Below are positions 7,740 to 16,030 of a DNA stretch of 64,000 nt, in pieces (position 1 is the first letter of the stretch; the number at the start of each line of letters is the position of its first letter). A program made the position numbers and the translations under genes. Under the pieces are notes generated by a model. It was not told the DNA's origin. It saw only the letters and a list, made by a program, of their open reading frames with translations, and ran no database searches. This stretch comes from Rubrobacter xylanophilus DSM 9941 (GTDB lineage Bacteria; Actinomycetota; Rubrobacteria; Rubrobacterales; Rubrobacteraceae), in assembly GCF_000014185.1 (NCBI RefSeq), contig NC_008148.1:2956001-3020000 (forward strand). The letters run 5' to 3'.

Positions 7740-9071
7740 TCAATCACCCCTCTCCAGGCCGGTGGCGGCGCAGGTCTCGGGGGTGAGCTGCTGCTGGAGG
7801 GTTATGCACCCGTAGATCAGGTAGCCCGGCTCGTTGTCCACCCTGCGCGCCGTCTCCCGCGTGTAGCCCATCGTCACCATCGTAAGCACCACTACAACAG
7901 CGCTCACCATCAACGCATACTGGCTCCACCGGCTCGCCCGCCCCCACACAAACCCGCTCGCCGTAGCCCTCAGGTAGAGCGCCAAAACAAAGAAGCCAAC
8001 CAGCGTAAGCCCTATGAGCCCTATGTACTTCCACGGGTACATGCTCCCAAGCGGTATCTGGGTGCCCTCCCCGCCCCCAAACACAAGCCCTATCTGCGGC
8101 ACGATGCTGGCGTCGGCCGGGATCACGTTGAGCACCGAGAAGAGCGCCATGAGCGCAAAGGCCCCAACCGAGAGCTTCCTCAGGTTCTCCATCGGGCGCA
8201 CCGCAAAGCGCAGCTTGTGCAGGAAGTACGCCACGCTGGCTATGCTGAGCACCGCGAGCCAGAACACCAGCAGCAGGAAAGTCCAGGCCTTGTCCCCGAG
8301 CATGATGGTGTTGAAGGCCTCGGGCGAGCTCTCCCTGATTCCCTTCAGGTACCCGTAGCCCACCACCGGCTGCAGCAGCAGAAAGCCAAAGCCCCACAGC
8401 AGCCCGAAGTGGCCCATCCAGTCGTAGTACTCGCGGTCCTCCTCGCCGGTGCTCCTGAGGTAGCGCCAGGCCGCCCACCCGGCGATCAGGAAGCCCACGT
8501 AGGAGAAGTTCCCCACGAAGCGGTGCATGTTCAGCGGGACCATCGTCTGGTTAAGGAAGGTGCGGGCCACGTCGTTCACGTTGGCCTGGGCCGGGGTGAG
8601 CATAAAGGAGGCCACCGCGTCGATCATCGTCATCGCCATCAGCCCGAAAAAGCCCGCCACGAAGCCGAAGACCACGTGCAGGCTCTTGCGGTAGGCCAGC
8701 TTGTCCCAGACGTTGTACCAGGCGTAGACGATGATGATCTGGCCGAGGAACATGAACGCCTCGACCAAAAACACCCAGAAGAAGATGTTCTGCAGGTAAC
8801 TGAAGAAGATCGGGAAGAGCGTCACCAGCGCCAGCACGAACGTGATCGCCAGCGCCGCCCCCGAGGCGAACAGCAGCACCACAAAGCGCGCCAGGTTGCG
8901 GGCGAAGCGCTCGTAGCGCGGCTGCTTGGTGACCATGCCCAGGTACTCGCTCGTCGCCGCGATGAGCACCGCCCCAATGATAAAGGCAGCAAAGAGGATG
9001 TGCGTCTGTACCAGGACGGCTATCGTTACGTTCTTGCCGATTATCGGGACATCGAGGTTGCCTATCGGCAT
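7740..9071 (-). CDS. Cytochrome bd oxidase subunit I (CydA)-like protein 2
   Basis: 443 aa, about ten TM helices. His24 in TM1 (LVQTHILFAAF) and His183 (PLNMHRFVGNF) are 159 residues apart, close to the E. coli CydA heme ligands His19/His186. Glu104 (FLVEAFMF) aligns by eye with CydA Glu99; I find no counterpart of Glu107, no GRQPW motif and no long Q loop, so the protein is shorter than the roughly 520-aa classic CydA. It is a divergent bd-superfamily member that probably binds heme b; oxygen reduction is not shown. ATG follows GGAGGAGG. It sits 12 nt after the subunit IV-like gene and belongs to the bc/bd-like operon. Confidence 0.82.
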   Translation of the reverse strand: MPIGNLDVPIIGKNVTIAVLVQTHILFAAFIIGAVLIAATSEYLGMVTKQPRYERFARNLARFVVLLFASGAALAITFVLALVTLFPIFFSYLQNIFFWVFLVEAFMFLGQIIIVYAWYNVWDKLAYRKSLHVVFGFVAGFFGLMAMTMIDAVASFMLTPAQANVNDVARTFLNQTMVPLNMHRFVGNFSYVGFLIAGWAAWRYLRSTGEEDREYYDWMGHFGLLWGFGFLLLQPVVGYGYLKGIRESSPEAFNTIMLGDKAWTFLLLVFWLAVLSIASVAYFLHKLRFAVRPMENLRKLSVGAFALMALFSVLNVIPADASIVPQIGLVFGGGEGTQIPLGSMYPWKYIGLIGLTLVGFFVLALYLRATASGFVWGRASRWSQYALMVSAVVVVLTMVTMGYTRETARRVDNEPGYLIYGCITLQQQLTPETCAATGLERGD

Positions 9072-9083
9072 GGACGCCTCCTC

Positions 9084-9617
9084 CTACCCACTCGGGAAGT
9101 TGATCACCCGGCTGACGGCCAGCAGCATGTTGAGCAGCACCGTGATGATCACCAGCACTCCCACCACGATGGCGAAGGGACGCTTCATCGGGCTGTAGTG
9201 CGGGCTGCGGTCCAGCCACGGCACCGCGAACAACAGCGCTATAAAGATCGTCGGCACCACGACCGCCCCGAAGGAGATGAGCGCGTAGCCGGGGAAGAAC
9301 ATGAGCATCTGCTCGTAGAAGAAGAAGAACCACTCCGGCCGCGGCACGTAGGTGATCGTGGCGGTGTTGGCCGGCTCGGCGAGCGGCGCGGGAGACACGT
9401 AGGAGAGCACGGTGCAGGCAATGAGGAGCAGCGTGGCCACCACCCCGTCGCGGAAGACCTGCCCGGGGAAGAACGCCATCGTCTCGTCCGGACGGTCGAA
9501 GACGTTCTCCTCGGTGATGACCTCCTCCTCGACCGGCCGCGCAGGCGCGGCCCGCCCCTGCACAGCGTCCTGCTGCGGGTCGGTCTTGGTGGTGTCTCTG
9601 CGCTCTATCTCGGTCAT
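9084..9617 (-). CDS. Cytochrome b C-terminal half / b6f subunit IV-like protein
   Basis: 177 aa. A charged N-terminal extension of about 50 residues is followed by three TM helices. TYVPRPEWFFFFYEQML carries the PEWY-type motif (here PEWF) of the quinol-oxidising site of bc complexes. With the separate b6-like gene upstream it makes a split cytochrome b as in b6f and some Gram-positive bacteria. The ribosome binding site is AGGAGAGG. The 74-nt gap to the cytochrome b gene shows no terminator. Confidence 0.88.
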   Translation of the reverse strand: MTEIERRDTTKTDPQQDAVQGRAAPARPVEEEVITEENVFDRPDETMAFFPGQVFRDGVVATLLLIACTVLSYVSPAPLAEPANTATITYVPRPEWFFFFYEQMLMFFPGYALISFGAVVVPTIFIALLFAVPWLDRSPHYSPMKRPFAIVVGVLVIITVLLNMLLAVSRVINFPSG

Positions 9618-9691
9618 GGCCTCAACCTCTCCTGGAACCGTAACCGCACCGCCATGCTAGCAACCGGCCGCCCCCCGCTCGGTAAAAGCTC

Positions 9692-10465
9692 TTACTCGCG
9701 CTCCTCCCCGCCCTCCTCGTGCCGGGCGTACTCCTCCTGGCGCCGGCGCTCGTGCAGCTTGGAGAGCCGGTCGGAGTACTCGAACTCGCTGCCGAACTCG
9801 CCGTGGCGCCGCAGCAGGTACAGATGTATCCCGATAAACGGCGCTATGGCGGCGGGCAGCAGCCACACGTGGATGGCGAAGAAGCGCGAGAGGGTGGCCG
9901 GGCCGACCACGTCGCCGCCCAGCAGGAAGTGGGTGATGTAGGGCCCGAGGAACGGGGAGTAGGAGCCTATCTTGATGCCCACCACGCTGGCCCAGAAACC
10001 GTCCTGGTCCCAGCGCAGGAGATAGCCGGTGAAGGCAAGCCCGATGACCAGAAGGAGCAGGATGACGCCCACGATCCAGTTCATCTCCCGCGGCGCCTTG
10101 TACGCCCCGCTGAAGAAGGTGCGGGCCATGTGCATCCCGATGACCGCCATCAGGAAGTTGGCCGACCAGTAGTGGATGCCCCGGATGAGCTTCCCGAAGT
10201 ATGCCTCGTTCATTATGTAGTAGACCGAGTTCCACGCGTGGTCGGTGGTGGGCACGTAGTAGAAGAGCAGCAGGATGCCGGTCAGAAACTGCAGGGTTAT
10301 GAGAAAGAGCGTCGCGCTCCCCAAGGTGTAGAGCCAGGCACCCCTCTTGGGCACCGGCTCGTAGAGGAAGTGCTCGAGGGCGGTCACGATGCCGGTGCGG
10401 TTCTCCATCCAGTCCGCTACGTTCCGGCCGACCTCTACCGTCTGCGACCTTATCCTGCCGATCAT
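9692..10465 (-). CDS. Cytochrome b6-like subunit of a bc complex
   Basis: 257 aa, four TM helices. Two bis-His pairs ligate hemes bL and bH: HYWSANFLMAVIGMH has 13 residues between the histidines, and HVWLLPAAIAPFIGIH has 14. The 13/14 pattern is that of cytochrome b6 rather than mitochondrial b (13/13). There is no cysteine, so the extra covalent heme of true b6f is not expected at the usual Cys. It passes electrons from quinol across the membrane (Q cycle) with the Rieske protein upstream. The ATG follows GGGAGG. It is 16 nt downstream of the Rieske gene. Confidence 0.9.
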   Translation of the reverse strand: MIGRIRSQTVEVGRNVADWMENRTGIVTALEHFLYEPVPKRGAWLYTLGSATLFLITLQFLTGILLLFYYVPTTDHAWNSVYYIMNEAYFGKLIRGIHYWSANFLMAVIGMHMARTFFSGAYKAPREMNWIVGVILLLLVIGLAFTGYLLRWDQDGFWASVVGIKIGSYSPFLGPYITHFLLGGDVVGPATLSRFFAIHVWLLPAAIAPFIGIHLYLLRRHGEFGSEFEYSDRLSKLHERRRQEEYARHEEGGEERE

Positions 10466-10481
10466 GCGGCGCTCCCTCCCC

Positions 10482-11210
10482 TCAGATCACGTAGGGCTGT
10501 GTGGTCGTGAGGCCGGGGATGCCGGGCTTTACGTCGAACTCGTGCTGGACGTAGAGCCGGCCGTTCTCCCGCACCTCGAACTTGGTGTAGCGGAACATGC
10601 CGCGCGGCGGCGGGCCGCCCACCCAGCCGCCGTTTATGTCGTAGATGCCGCCGTGGCAGGGGCACAGGAACTCCCCCTCGCCCTCGCGCTGGATCCAACG
10701 CACCGGGCATCCCAGGTGGGCGCAGGAGTTGGAGAGCACGTTTATGCTCCGCTCCACCTCCCGGATCTCCTCCGGCGTGAACCCGGAGCTCTTCCGGCTC
10801 AGGAACTCCGGCTTGCGCGGCCTGCCGAGCTCGTCGCCGGTGGAGCCCTGCCTGCCCTGCTTGAGGATCGGCGCCTTCCACGAGAGCCAGATGGCGTTCT
10901 TTATGGTGAACTTCTTCTGGGACCGCGGGGTCTCGGGGAACTGGCGCTGGATCTGAGGGTCGCCGTAGAGCTGGTCTATGGGGAACTCCACGGTGAAGAC
11001 CTTCGGCTCGTCCTCCGGCACCTCGGCCACCGGCCCGACCTCCTGCCAGCCCTGCGCCACGTTGGACCTGCCCCGCACGTCCACGTCGATGACGGGCCCC
11101 AGGAGGTAGACGACCGGCGGGATGGTCAGGAGGGTGCCCATGATCGCCCCCATGACCCCGAAGCCCAGAAAGTCTCCTCGGGTTATGGGATCCTTCTGCA
11201 GCTCAGCCAA
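10482..11210 (-). CDS. Rieske 2Fe-2S protein of a bc complex
   Basis: 242 aa. One N-terminal TM (about 14-38) anchors the protein; an insertion of about 60 residues precedes the cluster domain. The 2Fe-2S motifs are CAHLGCP and CPCHGG (two Cys and two His ligands), and the Cys pair that forms the stabilising disulfide is also present. It accepts electrons from quinol at the Qo site. The start is TTG with only a weak ribosome binding site, so coupling to the gene above (34 nt away) is possible. The usual redox partner, cytochrome c1 or f, is not encoded here: no CXXCH is present in any protein of the operon. Confidence 0.92.
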   Translation of the reverse strand: MAELQKDPITRGDFLGFGVMGAIMGTLLTIPPVVYLLGPVIDVDVRGRSNVAQGWQEVGPVAEVPEDEPKVFTVEFPIDQLYGDPQIQRQFPETPRSQKKFTIKNAIWLSWKAPILKQGRQGSTGDELGRPRKPEFLSRKSSGFTPEEIREVERSINVLSNSCAHLGCPVRWIQREGEGEFLCPCHGGIYDINGGWVGGPPPRGMFRYTKFEVRENGRLYVQHEFDVKPGIPGLTTTQPYVI

Positions 11211-11244
11211 TCTCTAGCGCCCCTTCTCTCGAGTCGCCTGCCTG

Positions 11245-12597
11245 TCAACGTCCGAAGCCGGTCGGCGGCGGGCTGCTCTCCACCGTGTAGCCCGGCTGAT
11301 TATATACGGTGTAGGGTGCCCGGGAGTTGGACTTCATCCAGCCCATGTTGAGCGCTACCACCGCGGCGAGCACCCCGAGCGCGAGCAGGACCGCCCTGTA
11401 GCCCCCCCCGGGGCTGCCGTACCGGAAGGAGGCCCGCCCGCGCAGGTAGGTGACGAAGGCCCCGAGCGTGGCGAGCACCATGACGAGCAGCATGATGTAG
11501 CGCATGTACAGAAACGGAAACTCCGCAAGCGGCGAGATCGCATACAACCCGCTCACCGCCGCAACCAGACCAAAGAACCTTATCGGCACCCTGCCTCCCC
11601 TCTCGGGGTGCCTGCCCGCCCCAAGGTACATCCCCACGTTGGAGAGCACGAACAAGCCCACCACCAGAACCAGGTTTATGTACAGCAGGTCCGAGGTGAA
11701 GGTGTCCCCTCCCACCCCCATGAGCCTCCCGTAGGCGCCGCCCTCCGCGGCCCCGGAGACCGGGTCCACCGGCGCGGAGAGCTTCATCGCGTAGGCGATG
11801 GCGAAGCCGGAGAACGGCTGCAGCATGAGTAGCCCGGCCCCCCAGATGAGCCCCACGGAGGTGGTCCAGTCGAAGAAGGCTCTGTCCTCCGGGGTCTTGG
11901 AGCGGGCGTACATGAAGGCCGCCCAGGCCGCCATGGCGAAAGCCGGCCAGGAGAGGTTCGCGAAGGTGCGGTGCAGGGACATCTCCACGAACATCGGGTT
12001 GAACATCGCCTGCAGCGCGGCGCCGAAGCTGGCCACGTTCTCCGCGCTGATCCCCGGGGTTCTGGCCCCGCCGCCGGTCACCATGAAGGTGTCTATCCCG
12101 GTCATGATGACCATCCAGATCCAGATAAAGACCCCCATGGAGAAGCCGAAGGCGATGTGGCGGCCCTTGTTGAGGACGCTGTAGCGGTCCCACTTATAGT
12201 AGTAGGTGTACATCCCCCACAGCGCCAGGAGCATGGAGAGCATCGCTATGACGACCAGATAGAAGAAGTGGGTGAAGAGCGAGGCCGTCACCTGGGGGTA
12301 GAGCCCCACCAGCAGCACCAGGAAGAGCACCGCGAAGGTGGCCCCCGTGGAGAAGGTCAGCACGTTGAAGCGCACCAGCGAGTGGGCCAGCCGGTCCATC
12401 CGCGGCGTCCCGGTGCGGGCCCCCCAGTACTGGAGCACGGGGGCGGCCAGCGCGAAGCCGACGAAGAGCTCGGCAAAGAAGATGTGGATGAGCATCACCA
12501 GCCCGGTGATGACGCGGGCGCCGCCCAGGCTCGAGAAGGCGTCGGAGAGATCCAGTTGCGCCAGCAGGTACATGCCGGATAAGGTTGCCAGGCTCAA
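11245..12597 (-). CDS. Cytochrome bd oxidase subunit I (CydA)-like protein 1
   Basis: 450 aa, about ten TM helices, paralogous to the gene at 7740. His38 (VMLIHIFFAE) and His209 (EMSLHRTFAN) are 171 residues apart and match CydA His19/His186; both copies also share H(I/V)(A/V)FGF before the fourth helix. By eye it has no Glu where CydA has Glu99 and Glu107, so the oxygen-reducing proton path looks absent and the subunit may be structural or an electron carrier. The start is TTG after AGGAGGAG. It is the first gene of the respiratory block, 13 nt after the YflT-like gene. Confidence 0.8.
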   Translation of the reverse strand: MSLATLSGMYLLAQLDLSDAFSSLGGARVITGLVMLIHIFFAELFVGFALAAPVLQYWGARTGTPRMDRLAHSLVRFNVLTFSTGATFAVLFLVLLVGLYPQVTASLFTHFFYLVVIAMLSMLLALWGMYTYYYKWDRYSVLNKGRHIAFGFSMGVFIWIWMVIMTGIDTFMVTGGGARTPGISAENVASFGAALQAMFNPMFVEMSLHRTFANLSWPAFAMAAWAAFMYARSKTPEDRAFFDWTTSVGLIWGAGLLMLQPFSGFAIAYAMKLSAPVDPVSGAAEGGAYGRLMGVGGDTFTSDLLYINLVLVVGLFVLSNVGMYLGAGRHPERGGRVPIRFFGLVAAVSGLYAISPLAEFPFLYMRYIMLLVMVLATLGAFVTYLRGRASFRYGSPGGGYRAVLLALGVLAAVVALNMGWMKSNSRAPYTVYNQPGYTVESSPPPTGFGR

Positions 12598-12610
12598 GCT
12601 CTAACTCCTC

Positions 12611-13252
12611 CTAGACGCTCCCGCTGTGGTTCGAGACCGAACCCTCCATCTTCTTTCTCCCGCCGGCCCGGTACATGGAGGCCTGGTGCAGCGCCCGGGG
12701 CCTCAGGGCGCGGTCCACCAGGTAGTACATGGCCCCGTTGCGCTCCAGAACCTCGCGCACGGGCCTGAGGAGCCGCCGGCCGGCGGTGTTGACGAAGACG
12801 AGGACCTTGCCCCGCTCGAACTCGTCGTCCCAGGCGCCGGCCTCCTCCCGCGGGGCCTCCATGTCGGTGAGGATGGGGGTGAGCCCCACCCGCGAGAAGG
12901 AGCCGGCGAAGAGGATGGCCGCGAGCGAGATGAAGACGAAGAGGGCCGGGATGCCGATGGCGGGGGTGGTTATGGCGAAGAAGATCCCCACGATTATGAA
13001 CACCACGCCGAAGCCCACCGGGACCTCCAGCCCCCGCCGGTCCCCGGGGACCACGATGTAGCGGGTGCCCTCCGGGAAGGGCTCGGGCTCGCTGGGGTCC
13101 TCCCGCTTGAGGATCACCGTGATGTCGTCCGGGCCGACGCCGAGGTCCCGGATCTCCTTCACGGCCCGGTTGAGGTTGGCCCCGTCGTCTATCACCCCGA
13201 CGACGGTGTACTCCCGGGCGTCCCTCTCCGGCGCTTCCCGACCTTCTGCCAA
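12611..13252 (-). CDS. YflT-like (general stress protein) domain membrane protein
   Basis: 213 aa. The first 50 residues (YTVVGVIDDGANLNRAVKEI) resemble the heat-induced YflT/GsiB-partner domain that is fused to membrane segments in many actinobacteria. Two TM helices follow near 80-125 and then a soluble tail with a second alpha/beta unit (KVLVFVNTAGRR). Function is unknown. The start is TTG at 13252 because GGAGGT lies 6 nt upstream. Only 13 nt separate it from the CydA-like gene, so it probably heads the respiratory operon. Confidence 0.7.
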   Translation of the reverse strand: MAEGREAPERDAREYTVVGVIDDGANLNRAVKEIRDLGVGPDDITVILKREDPSEPEPFPEGTRYIVVPGDRRGLEVPVGFGVVFIIVGIFFAITTPAIGIPALFVFISLAAILFAGSFSRVGLTPILTDMEAPREEAGAWDDEFERGKVLVFVNTAGRRLLRPVREVLERNGAMYYLVDRALRPRALHQASMYRAGGRKKMEGSVSNHSGSV

Positions 13253-13298
13253 ATGCCTACCTCCACCGAGGGTCCAAAACGCGGCCTTGCCGCCCAAC

Positions 13299-13307
13299 AG
13301 CATAGCA
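13299..13307 (-). promoter_or_regulatory. Possible extended -10 promoter ahead of the respiratory operon
   Basis: Minus strand TGC followed by TATGCT (13304-13299), an extended -10 without a clear -35, about 45 nt before the TTG at 13252. The 174-nt gap between the divergent genes holds no better candidate on this strand. Confidence 0.3.
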
Positions 13308-13426
13308 TCGTCGCGGGCTTCCATACTAGGGAAGGCCCGGAGAGGCCGCGGCTATCTCTTTCACAAAAAATCCGGCCCCCCGGGTGTGAACGCGCCCCCC
13401 TCGCGGCCGGCGCCCTGGGTTAGACT

Positions 13427-14116
13427 ATGCCCGTGGAGACGAGGGAGCACAAGGCGGGCAGGCCGGTCGCCGGGCACGAGCACCGCCCGCGGGGGATCGG
13501 GCCCTGGATAGGCCGCAACCCGTGGCTTCTGGTCCGCCTGTTCATCGTGCTCGTCTTCAGCTTCGGGGTCTCCCTGATCGCCGACCAGTTCTCCTACGGG
13601 CTCGAGGGGAAGCCGGTGACGCTCACGGCCGAGCAGATCAACTCCGGCAACCTCCCGGAGGGCGTGGAGGTGGGGGACTACGTCAGGATAGAGGGCACCC
13701 CCGACGTGGGGGAGGACCTCACGCTGGAGAAGCTCGGCACGCCGGAGTCCCGGATAGGCATCTCCTCCCGCTACAGCGTGAGCTACTTCTACTTCCGGCT
13801 CGAGGAGACGGGAGACAACCTCCTCATACAGACGGCCCAGGACCTTCCGGGCGACTCCCTGCGGGACCTCGAGAACATGGGCGAGCGGGTGTGGGACGGC
13901 AGGCTCGCCAGGGTGGGGACGGTGATCTTCCACGACACCACCCAGCACGGGCTCGAGAGGGCCAACCTCCCCCGCGACGAGAGCATCCCGGTCATAGAGA
14001 CCGGCGACACCCCGCAGCAGTACCGCCGGATCTTCCCCGCCTACTCGGCGGTCGTCGTGGTGTGGCTGGCCTCGCTCGGCTGGCTCCTCTGGAAGCGCAA
14101 CAAGCCCTTCCTCTAG
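13427..14116 (+). CDS. Two-TM exported-domain protein of unknown function
   Basis: 229 aa. A basic N-terminal tail (GHEHRPRG), TM1 near 33-53, an outside domain of about 140 residues rich in beta strands with SRYSVSYFYFRLEE, and TM2 near 202-222 followed by KRNKPFL. I do not recognise the family. ATG 13427 directly abuts a TAGACT box, and an in-frame GTG lies at 13433, so the transcript may be leaderless and start at the GTG. It is divergent from the YflT-like gene. Confidence 0.6.
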   Translation: MPVETREHKAGRPVAGHEHRPRGIGPWIGRNPWLLVRLFIVLVFSFGVSLIADQFSYGLEGKPVTLTAEQINSGNLPEGVEVGDYVRIEGTPDVGEDLTLEKLGTPESRIGISSRYSVSYFYFRLEETGDNLLIQTAQDLPGDSLRDLENMGERVWDGRLARVGTVIFHDTTQHGLERANLPRDESIPVIETGDTPQQYRRIFPAYSAVVVVWLASLGWLLWKRNKPFL

Positions 14117-14123
14117 CCCATTT

Positions 14124-14152
14124 TTGCCCGGCGCCCGCCGGGTTGCTATATT
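14124..14152 (+). promoter_or_regulatory. Promoter of the NCS2 permease
   Basis: TTGCCC at 14124-14129, a 17-nt spacer and TATATT at 14147-14152. The spacer holds a short GC hairpin. It is placed correctly for the GGAGGAG at 14185 and TTG at 14197. Confidence 0.55.
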
Positions 14153-14196
14153 GGTCCCGCAGTCGGTGTCGAGGATTCCCTGGCGGAGGAGCGGGC

Positions 14197-15555
14197 TTGG
14201 ACGCTTTCTTCAGGTTCTCCGAGCGCGGCACCAACCTCCGGACGGAGGTGGTGGCCGGCCTGACGACCTTCATGACGATGGCCTACATCATCTTCGTCAA
14301 CCCCTCCATCCTAAGCACCGAGGGGACCGGTCTGCCCATCTCCGGGGTCTTCTTCGCCACCTGCGTCGCCGCCGCCGCGGCGAGCATCGCGATGGGCCTC
14401 TTCGCCAACTACCCGCTGGCGCTCGCCTCGGGGCTGGGCCTGAACGCGGTGGTGGCCTTCACCCTCATCCTCGGCCTCGGCCTCAGCTGGCAGCAGGCGA
14501 TGGCGGTCATCGTGCTGGAGGGCCTGCTGGTGACGGTGCTGGTCCTGACCAACCTGCGCGAGGCGGTGATGAACGCTATCCCGATGTCGCTGAAGTTCGC
14601 GATCGCGGTGGGCATCGGGCTGTTCATCGCGTTCATCGGGCTGAAGAACGGCGGGATCGTGGTGCAGGACCCGGCCACCTACCTGACGCTGGGCGACTTC
14701 ACCCAGGGCCCGGTGCTCCTGGCCGCCTTCGGGCTGGCGGTCACGCTGGTGCTCGTGGCCCTGGGGCTGCGGGGGGGCATCCTCGGCGGCATCCTCATCA
14801 CCGGGATCGTGGGGATGGTCTTCGGGATCATCCCGCTCCCCGAGCGGGTGGTGGACTTCCGCTTCGACACCTCCACGGTGGGCGGCGGGCTGCTGGCGAT
14901 CCCGGAGGTGCTGCAGATCACGCTGGTGCCGGTGATCTTCGCCCTGTTCATGACGGACTTCTTCGACACCATGGGCACGGTCATCGCCGTGGGCCAGGAG
15001 GGCCACCTCCTGGACGAGGAGGGCCGGCCGCCGCACCTGAAGCGCATCCTGCTGGTCGACTCGCTCGCCGCCGCGGGGGGCGGGGCCCTGGGGGCGAGCT
15101 CGGTCACGAGCTACATCGAGAGCGGCTCGGGGGTGGCCGAGGGCGGGAGGACGGGGCTCACCAGCGTGGTGGTGGGGCTGCTGTTCCTCCTGGCCCTGCC
15201 GTTCTCCCCGATCATCGGCGTCTTCGGCGGCTCGGTGCCCATCCCCGGCCCGGAGCAGGGGCAGGAGATCTTCGTCTCCCCGGTCACCGCCCCGGCGCTC
15301 GTGGTGGTGGGCTTCCTGATGATGACCTCGGTGCGCTACATCCCCTGGGACCGCTTCGACGAGGCGATCCCGGCCTTCCTGACCATCCTCACGCTGCCGC
15401 TGACCTTCAACATCTCCTACGGGATAGGCTTCGGCTTTATCTCCTACGTCCTGATAAAGCTCGCCCGCGGCAAGCCCGGGGAGGTGCACCCCCTGCTCTA
15501 CGGGGTGGCGGTCCTCTTCGCCCTGGTCTTCGCCGCGGAGCCCTTCCTCTCCTGA
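14197..15555 (+). CDS. NCS2-family purine permease (AzgA-like)
   Basis: 452 aa, 12-14 TM helices. The N terminus FSERGTNLRTEVVAGLTTFMTMAY is typical of the AzgA branch (adenine/guanine/hypoxanthine proton symporters); the substrate-site segment MTDFFDTMGTVIAVG and GASSVTSYIESGSGVAEGGR are both present. It probably imports purine bases across the inner membrane. The start is TTG at 14197 with GGAGGAG 5 nt upstream. It has its own promoter, and no purine riboswitch is seen in the 80-nt leader. Confidence 0.9.
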   Translation: MDAFFRFSERGTNLRTEVVAGLTTFMTMAYIIFVNPSILSTEGTGLPISGVFFATCVAAAAASIAMGLFANYPLALASGLGLNAVVAFTLILGLGLSWQQAMAVIVLEGLLVTVLVLTNLREAVMNAIPMSLKFAIAVGIGLFIAFIGLKNGGIVVQDPATYLTLGDFTQGPVLLAAFGLAVTLVLVALGLRGGILGGILITGIVGMVFGIIPLPERVVDFRFDTSTVGGGLLAIPEVLQITLVPVIFALFMTDFFDTMGTVIAVGQEGHLLDEEGRPPHLKRILLVDSLAAAGGGALGASSVTSYIESGSGVAEGGRTGLTSVVVGLLFLLALPFSPIIGVFGGSVPIPGPEQGQEIFVSPVTAPALVVVGFLMMTSVRYIPWDRFDEAIPAFLTILTLPLTFNISYGIGFGFISYVLIKLARGKPGEVHPLLYGVAVLFALVFAAEPFLS

Positions 15556-15569
15556 GAACCCGCCCGGAA

Positions 15570-15594
15570 GTTTAGTCTACCGGAAGGGGGGTAA
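15570..15594 (+). promoter_or_regulatory. Sigma-B/F-type stress promoter of the GlsB/Asp23 operon
   Basis: GTTTAG at 15570-15575, 13 nt, then GGGTAA at 15589-15594. This matches the sigma-B consensus of Gram-positive bacteria (GTTTAA, 12-14 nt, GGGTAT/A). It lies about 95 nt before the first gene of an envelope stress operon. The same arrangement with a 13-nt spacer precedes the anti-sigma gene at 23624. Confidence 0.65.
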
Positions 15595-15690
15595 ATCTCC
15601 CCGCACCCGGATCTCCTGCAACGGGCGGGCGGGCGGCGCTGTCCAAGCATACAGAGAGAGACGGAGAACGAGAGAGGGAGGTGAGAGCAA

Positions 15691-15960
15691 GTGAGCCTCG
15701 GGGCGATCATAGTCTGGATCATCGTGGGCCTCATCGCCGGGGTGCTGGCGAAGTGGATCATGCCGGGCCCGGACCCGGGCGGGATCATCGTGACGATCCT
15801 GATCGGGATAGCCGGCGCCTTTATCGGGGGGTGGGTCCTGAGCCTGTTCGGCGTGGCCGCCGAGAGGGGCCAGTTCAGCCTGGGGTCCATCCTGACGGCG
15901 GTCCTGGGGGCGGTCATCCTGCTCGCCATATACCGCCTGCTCACCCGCCGTGTGGCGTGA
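15691..15960 (+). CDS. GlsB/YeaQ/YmgE-family stress membrane protein
   Basis: 89 aa, three TM helices with the family Gly pattern (GLIAGVLAKWIMPG near 13-26 and GIAGAFIGGWVL near 40-51). Members are small inner-membrane proteins induced by general stress; their biochemical role is unknown. GTG 15691 follows GGGAGGTGAG. It is first after the sigma-B-type promoter and is followed by Asp23-like genes, as in lactic acid bacteria where glsB and gls24 are linked. Confidence 0.88.
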   Translation: MSLGAIIVWIIVGLIAGVLAKWIMPGPDPGGIIVTILIGIAGAFIGGWVLSLFGVAAERGQFSLGSILTAVLGAVILLAIYRLLTRRVA

Positions 15961-16030
15961 GGCATCGGAAGCCACAAGAATTCCGTATCTAGAGGGCAAG
16001 CAAGGCCAGCGTTAGCAGAAAGGAGAGAAG

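Noticed and set aside
14117-14196. Purine riboswitch ahead of the NCS2 permease
   Set aside because: The 80-nt gap is taken up by a promoter and ribosome binding site and lacks the conserved purine aptamer loops.
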